Of a DNA stretch of 64,000 nt, positions 18,348 to 26,596 are shown piece after piece. The DNA lies in contig JAFEAT010000011.1 of assembly GCA_018266255.1 (NCBI GenBank), positions 227,003 through 291,002 on the forward strand. The letters run 5' to 3'. The stretch is from Cyanobacteria bacterium SZAS-4. GTDB lineage: Bacteria; Cyanobacteriota; Vampirovibrionia; Obscuribacterales; Obscuribacteraceae. Both the position numbers and the translations under genes were made by a program. The notes under the pieces were generated by a model that was not told where the DNA came from, ran no database searches, and worked only from the letters and a program-made list of their open reading frames with translations. Position 1 is the first letter of the stretch; every line of letters begins with the position of its first letter.

Positions 18348-18434
18348 TTAGTCGTGCAGATACTGGAAGATGTAGAGCAAGGTCATCATCATTCCGAACC
18401 ACACAACGATTACGCACGCTAAAGAATTGTCCAT
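18348..18434 (-). CDS. 28-residue single-TM small protein (candidate)
   Basis: A minus-strand frame with ATG at 18434 and TAA at 18350-18348 encodes 28 residues: a short polar start (MDNSLA), an unbroken hydrophobic stretch of about 18 residues including Met-Met-Met, and a polar end (QYLHD). This is the shape of small membrane subunits such as KdpF or CydX. No clear ribosome site precedes it, so it is a candidate only. It is the main content of the 380-base gap 18214-18593. Confidence 0.35.
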   Translation of the reverse strand: MDNSLACVIVVWFGMMMTLLYIFQYLHD

Positions 18435-18593
18435 AATAAAGAAATGGTTATCCCGTCAAATTCGCTGGAAAGTAAGTAATGAGCAGCTTATACGGGGATG
18501 GGTTAACGCTCGGTTAAGGCAGTCACTATTGTAAACAGACGCTTGAACAATCCGCTCAATAGTTGGATGATGGGCTGATCTCGCGGAGGACTT

Positions 18594-19148
18594 ATGAGTC
18601 AAACTACCGAACGAAAAGCCAAATTGGAAGGACGCATTGCCCAGCTTAACGATGTTGAGTCTCTGGAGCGCCTGGTTCAGTACGCATTTCGCGGCGGAAA
18701 AGCGAACAAATCTTGGACTGGCGAAGAACATCTCGTGAAGGGACCACGTATAACGATTGATGGATTGAAGGCAATCCTTAACGGATCGGACCAAGCTATT
18801 TTGCTTGCGGAAATGGTTGAAGGTGCTGAGCGAAAACTCGTTGGTTGTATTCATTTGCAAAAAGAAGGTGAGCACGGACACATCGGCATGCTCGCTGTTG
18901 ATCCCGATACGCAAAGCAGCGGCGCCGGGAAATTTTTGATGAAGTGGTGCGAAGAATACGCGAAAGAACATTATCAATCGAAAGACATTGTTGGCGAAGT
19001 GGTATCAGGTCGCCCTGAACTAATGGAGTGGTATCATCGCATGGGCTACAACCCAACTGGCGAAACCGCGCCATTTAATCCGGAAGGCGTGACTCATTTA
19101 GTCGAAGGTTTGCACTTCGTCAAGATCAGTAAATCGCTAACTACTTAG
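18594..19148 (+). CDS. GNAT N-acetyltransferase
   Basis: 184 residues with the GNAT acetyl-CoA site: strand GHIGMLAVDP, then the pyrophosphate loop in QSSGAGKFLM, then a 'WYHRMGY' strand-helix near the end. Members transfer acetyl groups to amines; the substrate is not predictable. A strong GGAGG ends four bases before ATG 18594. The last eight bases overlap the end of the convergent TPR gene. Confidence 0.9.
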   Translation: MSQTTERKAKLEGRIAQLNDVESLERLVQYAFRGGKANKSWTGEEHLVKGPRITIDGLKAILNGSDQAILLAEMVEGAERKLVGCIHLQKEGEHGHIGMLAVDPDTQSSGAGKFLMKWCEEYAKEHYQSKDIVGEVVSGRPELMEWYHRMGYNPTGETAPFNPEGVTHLVEGLHFVKISKSLTT

Positions 19149-19935
19149 TAGTCGCGGTCAGGTGCGCTTTGTATCGCTCGCGTGTTTCTTGCGCTTGATC
19201 TGATGCACCTTTCTCTTCGAGTTTTTCGATGTACCAATTGATGGCGCGCTTAATTCCGGGGTGACCTTTGTAGCGGTGATACTGCATTTGAGAAATGCCA
19301 TCATCGACTAACGCGAGCTTCTCTTCATCATTTGTGGATTCGCAGATGTGATAAATCATGTTGTTTCGCACGTACTCTGCGCTCTCTTGTAATTCAATCG
19401 AGGTCTGCATCAACTCTGATGATGTTGCGAGAAGCGTCTTTGCTTCCATCAGACGATCTTGCGTGACGTACAAAATTGCCAGCTCGCCTAACGTGTAAGA
19501 GAGTTGCACGTTTCCATTGCCACCCAGTTTTGTCAGAATGTCTATTGCTTTCGTGAACTCAGTTTCGGCAGCAGCCACACGACGCTCTTGCAGTAAGATG
19601 TGCGCATTGAATCGGTAAGCAACAGCGAGCAGTTCCATCAGTGCAGGATCGCTGCTGGAAGCCAATTTGTTGATCGATTTTTGAATGTGTGTGCGAGCCT
19701 CGCTCAATTCTTTCTGCGCGATGTACACTGCCGCTAATCCAATTTGGCATGTGTTAACGGCAAACATCGATTCTGGCAGGTCGTGTGCTTGTTCCAAAGT
19801 GCTGTACAAAAGTCTTTTGCATTGTTTCAGCTCACCCAGCGCATATGCTGATTTAGCCGCTGAGAATCGCGCTTTCCAGAGTTTGGTTTTGGGATCAGTT
19901 GAAACCATTCCGTCAGTCAGTTTGTGAACCGTCAT
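19141..19935 (-). CDS. TPR protein
   Basis: 264 residues made of about five to six tetratricopeptide repeats (Ala/Tyr/Leu helices, such as AAKSAYALGELKQCKR and AAVYIAQKELSEARTH) with no other domain. It is cytosolic, presumably a protein-interaction scaffold. ATG 19935 has GGAG nine bases upstream; the frame extends to 19956 without a better signal. Confidence 0.85.
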   Translation of the reverse strand: MTVHKLTDGMVSTDPKTKLWKARFSAAKSAYALGELKQCKRLLYSTLEQAHDLPESMFAVNTCQIGLAAVYIAQKELSEARTHIQKSINKLASSSDPALMELLAVAYRFNAHILLQERRVAAAETEFTKAIDILTKLGGNGNVQLSYTLGELAILYVTQDRLMEAKTLLATSSELMQTSIELQESAEYVRNNMIYHICESTNDEEKLALVDDGISQMQYHRYKGHPGIKRAINWYIEKLEEKGASDQAQETRERYKAHLTATTK

Positions 19936-20058
19936 ATATAATCGTCTCCATGACAAGAGTCTCGCAGTGCTGAGTTCCTCAGTGCTGGTATGTTCGCATG
20001 TGCAATCTAAGGTGTCTACTGTACGGAAGCCGACTATATGCGTCTTATCGACCCTGTC

Positions 20059-20766
20059 TTATTCTTCGATTGATTTGGCGAGCGCACTCAAATGCATTCT
20101 GAACGTGTAGTTCGCGTCCTTTTCGCGCTGCTTCAAGTAATCTTGAAACTGAAATTGAGCTCTCAGACTTTTGCCCTCTGCTGCGGATTCCGCCTGGTGT
20201 CTCTCTTTCGATTTGATTGTTTGAGCCACGCCAAGTATTTGTTGCACGTGATTCGTTTCCACAAAAACAACTCCGTCAGCATCGAGAAAAGCGGTATCAG
20301 ATTTGGTGACAAAGAAATCGCGGAAGTGCGCGCTCGTTAAAGCATCCGGTTCTCTTGAGTCTAGTCTGGCTGGACCAGCAGGATATGCTCCGTAAGAAAA
20401 TACTGGCAGCCCAATCTGAATTAAATCGCTAGTATCTCGGTGCAATCCCCATACGACGATTGCTTTGATTCCGGCAAGTTTCGCCTCTAGAACTACGAGG
20501 TCACCGATACAAGCTTCATCTTCACGACCCTTGTTGTCTATGACGAGAATTCCATTTTGAATCTCTGTAGTTTCGATCGTCTCAAGGAAGATGTCGACGC
20601 TGCCGTAGTGACGAACAGGGATTGCTGGTCCGGTAATCATGGAGTTAACGTTAGCGATTGGTCTTATTCCTGCGGGTGCAATTCTGTATGGCAGCTTCAG
20701 GCGCATGCACGCATCAACTATTTGTGCGGTTGCGATTGCGTTGTCAGTTTGCGTCGTAGTGGTCAT
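20059..20766 (-). CDS. RraA-fold aldolase/demethylase-like protein
   Basis: The middle of the protein carries the RraA/HMG-aldolase signature GDLVVLEAKLAGIKAIVVWG followed by RD, the Asp that binds a divalent metal. Proteins of this fold include RNase E regulator RraA and 4-hydroxy-4-methyl-2-oxoglutarate/oxaloacetate aldolases; which applies here is unclear. The last 40 residues are a charged helical tail absent from short RraA proteins. I take ATG 20766, with GAGGTG three bases upstream; the frame extends to 20823. Divergent to the membrane protein at 20900. Confidence 0.75.
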   Translation of the reverse strand: MTTTTQTDNAIATAQIVDACMRLKLPYRIAPAGIRPIANVNSMITGPAIPVRHYGSVDIFLETIETTEIQNGILVIDNKGREDEACIGDLVVLEAKLAGIKAIVVWGLHRDTSDLIQIGLPVFSYGAYPAGPARLDSREPDALTSAHFRDFFVTKSDTAFLDADGVVFVETNHVQQILGVAQTIKSKERHQAESAAEGKSLRAQFQFQDYLKQREKDANYTFRMHLSALAKSIEE

Positions 20767-20899
20767 GAACACCTCGAAAGCGCCGTAACTGCAATATTCT
20801 ACTGCAACCTGCAGACACCGCATTGCACTATAATATTCAATTAGTAGTCGGAAATTTCATCGAATGCACTGCATTTGGTATCTGACTTAGAGGAGCCGA

Positions 20900-21772
20900 G
20901 TGTCTGTCAGTGCGCTATTAACATCTCGAAAGTTTTTGACGCCCGCCGACATAATCGGCAGCACTTTTCGTGAAGCAAGACTGAGCTGGAAAAGTACAGT
21001 CATCATCTTCTTTGTGCCGGCGTTTATTGCTAGCTTTTCTTACTACGTGGAGAGCTGGCCTACCTCGCATCCAACGACGTCGGCAATCGAATTATTGCTG
21101 ATTAGTGTTGGTCTAGTTCTTCTGCTGATGTCGCGTTTTGTCATGCGTTCAAAACAATTCGCACTTCTCATGCACTGGGCTAAACAGTCATCAGATATTT
21201 CGTCAGCGATTCGAGAGGCCCAACAGAATAAGTGGCTGGTGTTCAAGGTCGTGTGGCCAGCGTTAGTTTTAGATGCCACTCTAATGCTAGGTGTTCACTA
21301 TTTAGTTCGCGTGCTACGAGAGACTCACAATGCGGGGCTCGAAGCCTTTGTGTTGCTGGGCAGTGCGATTGTTCTCGAATTGCCATATGCAACGATAAAT
21401 CTTCTAAATTTGCTATTCATGGTCATCTACGTCAAGGAAAAGACTTCCGTTGGAACTACTTGCAAGAGATTTTTTCAACTAATGTTGAACAATCCCACTT
21501 ACGTAGCAAGTTTCTTTCTTCTGTACGTGTTTATTTCCATGTTGTTGGATCTTACGTCCTTACTCGTTTTTTCCATTCCTAGCTTTTGCGAATATATTCC
21601 GATGATCGGTAAAGACAACATCTTGGTGCACATCGTTGAGAGCATCTTGATGGGTATCGCGAACGGTTTTCTGAATGCGGCTAATACTTTTGCCTGTGCC
21701 GCATTATACGAACAAATGACAATGCGCAGCGAAGCTTCTGATTTGATTGAGCAAATCAGCGATGCGCAGTGA
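20900..21772 (+). CDS. Six-helix integral membrane protein, unknown
   Basis: 290 residues with about six hydrophobic segments (near residues 33-50, 65-82, 112-135, 148-180, 200-225, 240-270). The N-terminus (LTPADIIGSTFREAR) resembles the entry of 'glycerophosphoryl-diester-phosphodiesterase-like' membrane domains, but I cannot assign a family. GTG 20900 follows GAGGAG with good spacing. The last 38 bases are repeated just downstream. Confidence 0.65.
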   Translation: MSVSALLTSRKFLTPADIIGSTFREARLSWKSTVIIFFVPAFIASFSYYVESWPTSHPTTSAIELLLISVGLVLLLMSRFVMRSKQFALLMHWAKQSSDISSAIREAQQNKWLVFKVVWPALVLDATLMLGVHYLVRVLRETHNAGLEAFVLLGSAIVLELPYATINLLNLLFMVIYVKEKTSVGTTCKRFFQLMLNNPTYVASFFLLYVFISMLLDLTSLLVFSIPSFCEYIPMIGKDNILVHIVESILMGIANGFLNAANTFACAALYEQMTMRSEASDLIEQISDAQ

Positions 21773-21812
21773 ACTTTCTGATTTGATGGAGCAAATCGTC
21801 GAGGCTCACTGA
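21735..21812 (+). repeat. Imperfect tandem copy of the membrane gene's 3' end
   Basis: The last 38 bases of the membrane protein gene (21735-21772, encoding SDLIEQISDAQ and the stop) reappear 40 bases later at 21775-21812 with scattered changes, again ending in TGA. The second copy covers the stop codon region of the convergent protease gene. Confidence 0.8.
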
Positions 21813-22738
21813 ATCATATTGTTGATGATGTCTTCAGTGACCGGCGTTGACCAGGTGGTGTAGTTGAGCGTGCTCTCGTCGACCACTCCAATGAGGTTTC
21901 CATCTTTGTCAAAAGTTGGACCACCAGAGTTGCCTGGCAGCGCGAGTCCTTCAAACTCGAGCATTGTTCGATCAGGATCTTCTCCGGGGAAGTATTCCTT
22001 TGGCAAGCTCATGTCGCCCAGGTCGCTTAACTGTCTTGCTGCGTGAAATTTTGAGGGCGACACGTACAGGCTGGTCGACGAGCCCGGATAACCGAGGCTG
22101 TTGGCTCCGTCCCACGGGGATAGCTGACTGTCTTTCGCAATGCTAACGGGCTTACAGAGCGCGTCGGCAGATGCACCCATATCGACTGACACGATTGCTA
22201 GCTCGTGCGGACGATCTGCAACCGCTGTCTGCACTGGAAACTCGCTGCCGTCGGTTGTAGTGAGACGCAGATTGGGCAGTGCTTCCCCAACCGTGTCGCC
22301 TTCGATGACATGGAGTGCCGTCAGAATATGGCATTGATCGCCATCTTTGCCCACCATAACCCCGGAGCCCTGAACCATCAAATCCTGACCGTAGTCGCCT
22401 CGCATCTTGACTGTTTGGTCTTTGTGGTCCTGGTAAATCTGATATGCAAGCGGGTCTCGCTGTGCATCGGTGAAAGTGCAACCCAGAGCGTCGCCGCCTG
22501 CCTTGAGTGCTGGAATCTGTCCGGCGTCTGGCAGCGTGGAGCACAGCTTTCCGTCAGTACCAGTGACCAACAAATCCCGGAGCGAGTCCATGTTGCCGAA
22601 ATAAAGTTCCGATGGATCGACGGTAGATTTGTTCTGCGGGCGGTCCGGAGCGTTTCGCTGTGCTTCGAGCAGATCGAAGTTTGGTCGCGCTGGCATGGGG
22701 ACTGGTGCCGCTTCCAATGTCTTATCTAGAGGTGCCAA
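21806..22738 (-). CDS. Trypsin-like serine protease with Glu in place of Asp
   Basis: 310 residues. His143 lies in LTALHVI, Ser271 in PGNSGGP, and the strand that should supply Asp reads HELAIV, so the acid is Glu179. This is the chymotrypsin fold of V8/HtrA-type proteases without a PDZ domain. Four cysteines (66, 87, 136, 195) could form disulfides, which would suit an extracytoplasmic place, but no signal peptide is visible. TTG 22738 has AGGA six bases upstream. The gene faces away from the paralogue pair and shares the intergenic region that holds the 11-bp repeat array. Confidence 0.82.
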   Translation of the reverse strand: MAPLDKTLEAAPVPMPARPNFDLLEAQRNAPDRPQNKSTVDPSELYFGNMDSLRDLLVTGTDGKLCSTLPDAGQIPALKAGGDALGCTFTDAQRDPLAYQIYQDHKDQTVKMRGDYGQDLMVQGSGVMVGKDGDQCHILTALHVIEGDTVGEALPNLRLTTTDGSEFPVQTAVADRPHELAIVSVDMGASADALCKPVSIAKDSQLSPWDGANSLGYPGSSTSLYVSPSKFHAARQLSDLGDMSLPKEYFPGEDPDRTMLEFEGLALPGNSGGPTFDKDGNLIGVVDESTLNYTTWSTPVTEDIINNMIQ

Positions 22739-22779
22739 AGGGGTTCCTCGGTGCGTAGAAATGATGGTAAAGGGGGCGT

Positions 22780-22796
22780 CGAAGCCAACGGCTTCG
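22780..22796 (-). promoter_or_regulatory. Leader hairpin of the protease gene
   Basis: CGAAGCC/GGCTTCG, a perfect 7-bp stem with a 3-base loop, lies 41 bases upstream of the protease start. It is not followed by T residues on either strand. It may affect mRNA stability or be a protein site; the role is unproven. Confidence 0.35.
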
Positions 22797-22870
22797 GGTC
22801 GATTGGGGAATCAACTAGAGCACGATACGCGAAAACTTGTGGCGCTGGCATGACAGTGATTTCCGCCAGC

Positions 22871-22918
22871 CAGTCATGGATTCGCATTTCCTACCAGTTA
22901 TGGTTTCGCACTTCGTGC
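22871..22918 (+). repeat. Two degenerate 24-bp repeats before the 11-bp array
   Basis: The stretch contains two units of the form 'CAGT(C/T)ATGG(A/T)TTCGCA(T/C)TTC' at 22871 and 22895, a third start (CAGTCATGGATT) then opening the 11-bp array. They use the same GTCATG word but with a spacing of 23-24 bases. Confidence 0.65.
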
Positions 22919-22919
22919 A

Positions 22920-22958
22920 GTCATGGATTGGTCATGGAGCAGTCAGGCTTCAGTCATG
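22920..22958 (+). promoter_or_regulatory. PHO-box-like array, copy 1
   Basis: Four hexamers sit at an exact 11-bp period: GTCATG 22920, GTCATG 22931, GTCAGG 22942, GTCATG 22953. A -10-like TAGCAT begins 15 bases after the start of the last box (22968-22973). Direct repeats every 11 bp of a GTCA(T/C) core are how PhoB and other OmpR-family dimers bind, in place of a -35 element. The coding start lies at 23036. Confidence 0.6.
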
Positions 22959-23035
22959 TACCGTGCGTAGCATTCACCCATCGACCTCTTCAAACCCCTT
23001 ACCCTTCACTTTCTGCAGTCTTTGGAGAATTCAAA

Positions 23036-23710
23036 ATGGTAGACGTAATCAGCGATGGCGATCACGCAATAAAGGCTCAAGACAATTCAGCGTATGCTCT
23101 TGTCGGCACAGATGCCACAATCGATTTCAAGAATTTCTCGCGCATGATGCCGCGCCAAGATGGGGGCACTCCGATACTGCCAGGGTTGGCGTCAGACCGC
23201 GACCTGCTGGCGCAGCTGACTGAAGACAAAGGCTCTGACCATGTGCCGCCAGACCGCCCATCGGTTGAACATATCGGGCGCGCTGAGCATCCACTTCGCG
23301 AACAAGTTGCTCAATCAGACACGCAAACCCAGCCTATGACGGAGGACCAGGCTCGACAGGCGGTGAAGGCTGCAGACGAGGAATTCATTTGGGCTCAAGG
23401 CGAGGTACAACGCATTGCTAACGGAGCCAAACCGTCGAATCCTTTCGTCGATTTAGCATATGTTCTCGCTGGTGGCACCACATATGACACTAGAGTCAAT
23501 CTGGGTGATATCGCAGTACAAAACGGAGACACTAAAGGAGCTATAGCTGCTTACGAAGATGCTTTGTCCAATTACATGAGTGGTCCTCTGGCTATGAACA
23601 CAGGAGGTGATGCGAAGCCCGAGCCGCCAGAGGACCTCATGGATAAGTTGAAAGCTGTTGGAGTTTCGAAGGAGCAGGCGCTTGCAGCCATCGATGAGCC
23701 TAAGCGGTAG
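23036..23710 (+). CDS. Unknown protein, paralogue 1 of a tandem pair
   Basis: 224 residues, acidic, no signal peptide or membrane segment. The last 90 residues are TPR-like (NLGDIAVQNGDTKGAIAAYE) and end in a short 'GVSKEQALAAI' helix. This module is shared with the next gene, which has the same order of parts; the N-terminal halves align poorly. ATG 23036 has GGAG eight bases upstream; the frame is open back to 22751, but that part covers the promoter repeats. I know no named family. Confidence 0.7.
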   Translation: MVDVISDGDHAIKAQDNSAYALVGTDATIDFKNFSRMMPRQDGGTPILPGLASDRDLLAQLTEDKGSDHVPPDRPSVEHIGRAEHPLREQVAQSDTQTQPMTEDQARQAVKAADEEFIWAQGEVQRIANGAKPSNPFVDLAYVLAGGTTYDTRVNLGDIAVQNGDTKGAIAAYEDALSNYMSGPLAMNTGGDAKPEPPEDLMDKLKAVGVSKEQALAAIDEPKR

Positions 23711-23850
23711 TTAGAAGTTTGAGGCAGTCTAACTGGTCGGCAGTCTCCATCGTGGCGACAGCCGGCCAGTATGGACATTACTTAAAAGTACAACGGAGCG
23801 CCGGCTTCCAAGCCAGCTGGGGCCGCCGGTCTCCAGACCGGCTCAACTTA
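23711..23850. repeat. Intergenic REP-like hairpins
   Basis: After the first paralogue come two adjacent GC-rich palindromic units: GCCGGCTT-CC-AAGCCAGC (about 23800-23816) and GCCGGTCT-CC-AGACCGGC (23825-23842). The first, with its left flank ACGGAGC, recurs at 27306-27331. They may terminate the upstream transcript. Confidence 0.65.
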
Positions 23851-23889
23851 GTCATGGATTGGTCATGCGCTGGTCAGGGTTCAGTCATG
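23851..23889 (+). promoter_or_regulatory. PHO-box-like array, copy 2
   Basis: The same four hexamers in the same order and period as copy 1: GTCATG 23851, GTCATG 23862, GTCAGG 23873, GTCATG 23884. A good -10 (TACTAT, 23899-23904) again begins 15 bases after the start of the last box. The gene starts at 23988. The spacer 'GATT' after box 1 is also kept, so part of the likeness may come from gene duplication. Confidence 0.65.
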
Positions 23890-23987
23890 GGTCCTGCTTA
23901 CTATTAGCACATTGAAACGGCGCGATGCACTTACTACCTCACCCGCACTGCGCAACCCCACCCTTTCACTTCACTGGAGTTATCACC

Positions 23988-24671
23988 ATGGCAGATATCA
24001 ACAAAATTGGAGATTCCGCAGTCGCTTCAACCCCGGAGCGTTCAACTCTGTCAACTCAATCAGCCGATTTGCTCAGCGACTTCAAAACGATTGTCGGATC
24101 GCAACAGCCACAAGATTCAACCAAGGCACCACTTGATGGATTGGCTTCAAACGACGACTTGTTGAAGCAAATTTCAGACCAGCTCGATAAAAATCCAATC
24201 GTAACGGGTCAAGGTGCTGAAGGCGGCGCCATCGATTCAACGGCTACTCTCGCTAAATTAGATCAATACGACGATGTTTTGCGCAATCTGTATCGCCAGG
24301 GACTTCCTACTCAACCCGATGAAATGGCTGCTTTGAACCAGATTGTGTCATCAGACCAGAGCATGAACGACGTACAGAACGCGGTGGCAACTGACACATC
24401 ACTGAGTGCGGAAGACATCGTCGATCGTTTGCAAAAAGCTGTCGATAAACAAATCTCATCTCGCGAAGATTTGGGCGATGTGGCGCTCAAGGCTGGCGAC
24501 GGATCGACTGCTCTGGCTGCTTACGAGTCGGCATTGAAGATGCAACTTAACAATACATTCGCATCTCCTCAAGCAGGTGAAGAACTCTTGAACAAAATAG
24601 GAGCATTCGGAATCTCTAAAGAAGAAGCAATCAGTTCGGCCACGGGTGGTGCTGAGCAACAATCAGAATAG
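23988..24671 (+). CDS. Unknown protein, paralogue 2 of a tandem pair
   Basis: 227 residues, acidic, Ser/Asp/Gln-rich. The C-terminal module (LGDVALKAGDGSTALAAYES, then GAFGISKEEAISS) matches the end of the preceding gene, and both carry 'GLAS(N/D)(D/R)DLL' with following helix in the first half. ATG 23988 has GGAG nine bases upstream. No export signal. Both paralogues lie under the same promoter array, so they should be co-regulated. Confidence 0.72.
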   Translation: MADINKIGDSAVASTPERSTLSTQSADLLSDFKTIVGSQQPQDSTKAPLDGLASNDDLLKQISDQLDKNPIVTGQGAEGGAIDSTATLAKLDQYDDVLRNLYRQGLPTQPDEMAALNQIVSSDQSMNDVQNAVATDTSLSAEDIVDRLQKAVDKQISSREDLGDVALKAGDGSTALAAYESALKMQLNNTFASPQAGEELLNKIGAFGISKEEAISSATGGAEQQSE

Positions 24672-24675
24672 ACTG

Positions 24676-26502
24676 TTAAAGCTCTTTCGCTGATGACACT
24701 GGAGTGGCAGCGGGAACGACAAATTTAAATGTGCTTCCTTTCCCGATTACGCTTTCAGCCCAAATTTTTCCGCCATGAAGATCGATGAATGATTTACAGA
24801 TTGCAAGCCCCAGTCCAGAGCCACCAATACTCGCGCCAGCTACTTGCTTGAAACGGTCGAAAATTGAGTCGAGCATTTCGTGGGGAATGCCCTTGCCCTC
24901 GTCGGCAACTGACACTTCGACATTGTTTCCTTGCTTGATTGCCGACACTCGAACAGTTCCACCCGAAGGAGAAAACTTGACTGCATTGCCAAGCAAATTG
25001 GAAACTACTCTGATTAACTTGCCGGCATCACCACGAGCGGTGGCATCGCACGGAATATACTCGACTTTGACTCCGCGCTCTTTCGCCCACTCTTGCATCG
25101 GTTCGACGGCTGATTTCAGCACCTCTGTAATATCGACGTCTTCGATGTTGCAAGGCATCATTCCTGACTTGATTTTTTCAATATCGAGTAAATCGTTGAT
25201 GAGAGTGAGCATGCGTTGGCAACTCAATTGAGTAGCAGAGGTGAGTTTTGCACCACGCTCGGTCAGCGTGCCTAACATTCCGTCTTCTAACATCTCAAGA
25301 CAATTTTGAATTGTAGAAAGCGGTGATCGCAAGTCATGACTGACCATGGCAAGAATCTCTTGACGCAGCTGTTCGGCCTGCATTCGCTCATTGATGTCGT
25401 GAATAACGCAGAACGTCGACGCTTCCTTCTTATCAAATTTAGCTGACCACAATGTATGCAGTTCTGCGTTGTTTTTCCATTTGATTTTAAGCTGAATCGT
25501 TCCCTCACTCGTTGGAGTTTTTTGCAGGTCGTTGAAAAAGTCTTGTGCACGAGCGACATCTGAAGCGTCGACCAGCTCGACCAGATAAACGCCGATTAGA
25601 TCTTCAGGTTCGCAATCGAGCATCGTTTTGCAGGCTTTGTTGATTGTGGATATTCTCCCCTGCTCGTTCATCGTCAGGATAATGTCGTGCGCATTCTCGA
25701 CCACGACGCGCTCTCTGTGAATTACTTGTTCGAGTGCGCTAACTAATGAATGGAACGATTTGTCCAATTCAGCCAGTTCGTCGCCGCCACCGAGTTCAGG
25801 TGCCATCGGTTTGCCTGCCGCGAACAGATAAGCATTTTCATTTACTCGTTTCAGCCTGCCGGTCACACGCACGATGATGAACAGCGCCAACACTGCCGAT
25901 AAAATGAAATTCAACGCCAAACCAGCGATGAGCGCATCGTGAGTCTGCTTTCGCAGCATCGCCTGTTTCTCAGGCTCGTGTACGACCATGTCATCAAATT
26001 GGCGACCCACGTCAATCAGGTTGTCCGAGAGAATTTGGGCTACGAACGGTCGCAGTTTTTCGAAAATGCGCCTGCGCACCTTCACTTCTTCTTCCGGGGC
26101 GCGCTCGAAAGATTCGCGCGCTTGTCTGATCAGTTCGACAGCCTGCTTGGTCGCAATTTCTGACTGATGTAAGACGTTCAGATGGTTGGGTTTGTCGGCG
26201 AGGAGTTTGTCGAGTTCGACGTAGTCTCGATTGATGGTGTCATACTGTTCTTGAAATTCAAAAAGACTAACACGATGCTTGCGCAACGGCTTTTCACCGA
26301 CATTTTCAGCCGCGAAGGCAGTCAAGTCTTTCTGCAGCTTCTGCATGGCGCGGCTGATAAAAGTCGCATGGATAGCCAGCTCCGCTTCTGTTTCAGCATC
26401 TTTCTGCAAGTTGCCCAACCAGGCCAGCAAGCCTAGCTGAAAGATCATTGGAATCGTCACCAATGTCAGTAGTTGTGGAGCGAGCTTCAATCCGCGTGGC
26501 AT
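24676..26502 (-). CDS. PAS-containing sensor histidine kinase
   Basis: TM1 at residues 10-30, a helical sensor at 33-185, TM2 at 190-213, HAMP, a PAS domain at about 262-372 ending in the usual VIHDINERM, then HisKA with His389 (VSHDLRSP) and a complete HATPase (GNAVKFSP, DEGKGIP, GSGLGLAI). It diverges from the response regulator at 26597, across 94 bases, which is the likely partner. The PAS pocket could bind a small ligand or cofactor; no obvious haem or flavin residue stands out. Confidence 0.93.
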   Translation of the reverse strand: MPRGLKLAPQLLTLVTIPMIFQLGLLAWLGNLQKDAETEAELAIHATFISRAMQKLQKDLTAFAAENVGEKPLRKHRVSLFEFQEQYDTINRDYVELDKLLADKPNHLNVLHQSEIATKQAVELIRQARESFERAPEEEVKVRRRIFEKLRPFVAQILSDNLIDVGRQFDDMVVHEPEKQAMLRKQTHDALIAGLALNFILSAVLALFIIVRVTGRLKRVNENAYLFAAGKPMAPELGGGDELAELDKSFHSLVSALEQVIHRERVVVENAHDIILTMNEQGRISTINKACKTMLDCEPEDLIGVYLVELVDASDVARAQDFFNDLQKTPTSEGTIQLKIKWKNNAELHTLWSAKFDKKEASTFCVIHDINERMQAEQLRQEILAMVSHDLRSPLSTIQNCLEMLEDGMLGTLTERGAKLTSATQLSCQRMLTLINDLLDIEKIKSGMMPCNIEDVDITEVLKSAVEPMQEWAKERGVKVEYIPCDATARGDAGKLIRVVSNLLGNAVKFSPSGGTVRVSAIKQGNNVEVSVADEGKGIPHEMLDSIFDRFKQVAGASIGGSGLGLAICKSFIDLHGGKIWAESVIGKGSTFKFVVPAATPVSSAKEL

Positions 26503-26596
26503 GCGAATAATCTATCATTGAAGCAAGGAAAACGAAAGCGTGATAGTATTCTCGCCCGATGCATCGTGAGATTTGAGCTCCAATTTTGAGGTGAAA

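Noticed and set aside
18172..18417. 81-codon minus-strand frame after the EamA gene
   Set aside because: It overlaps the EamA end, has no ribosome site and poor composition; the 28-residue frame in the same gap is better.
22205..22729. 174-codon plus-strand frame within the protease gene
   Set aside because: It is antisense to a gene with intact protease motifs and is Cys/Arg-rich without domain features.
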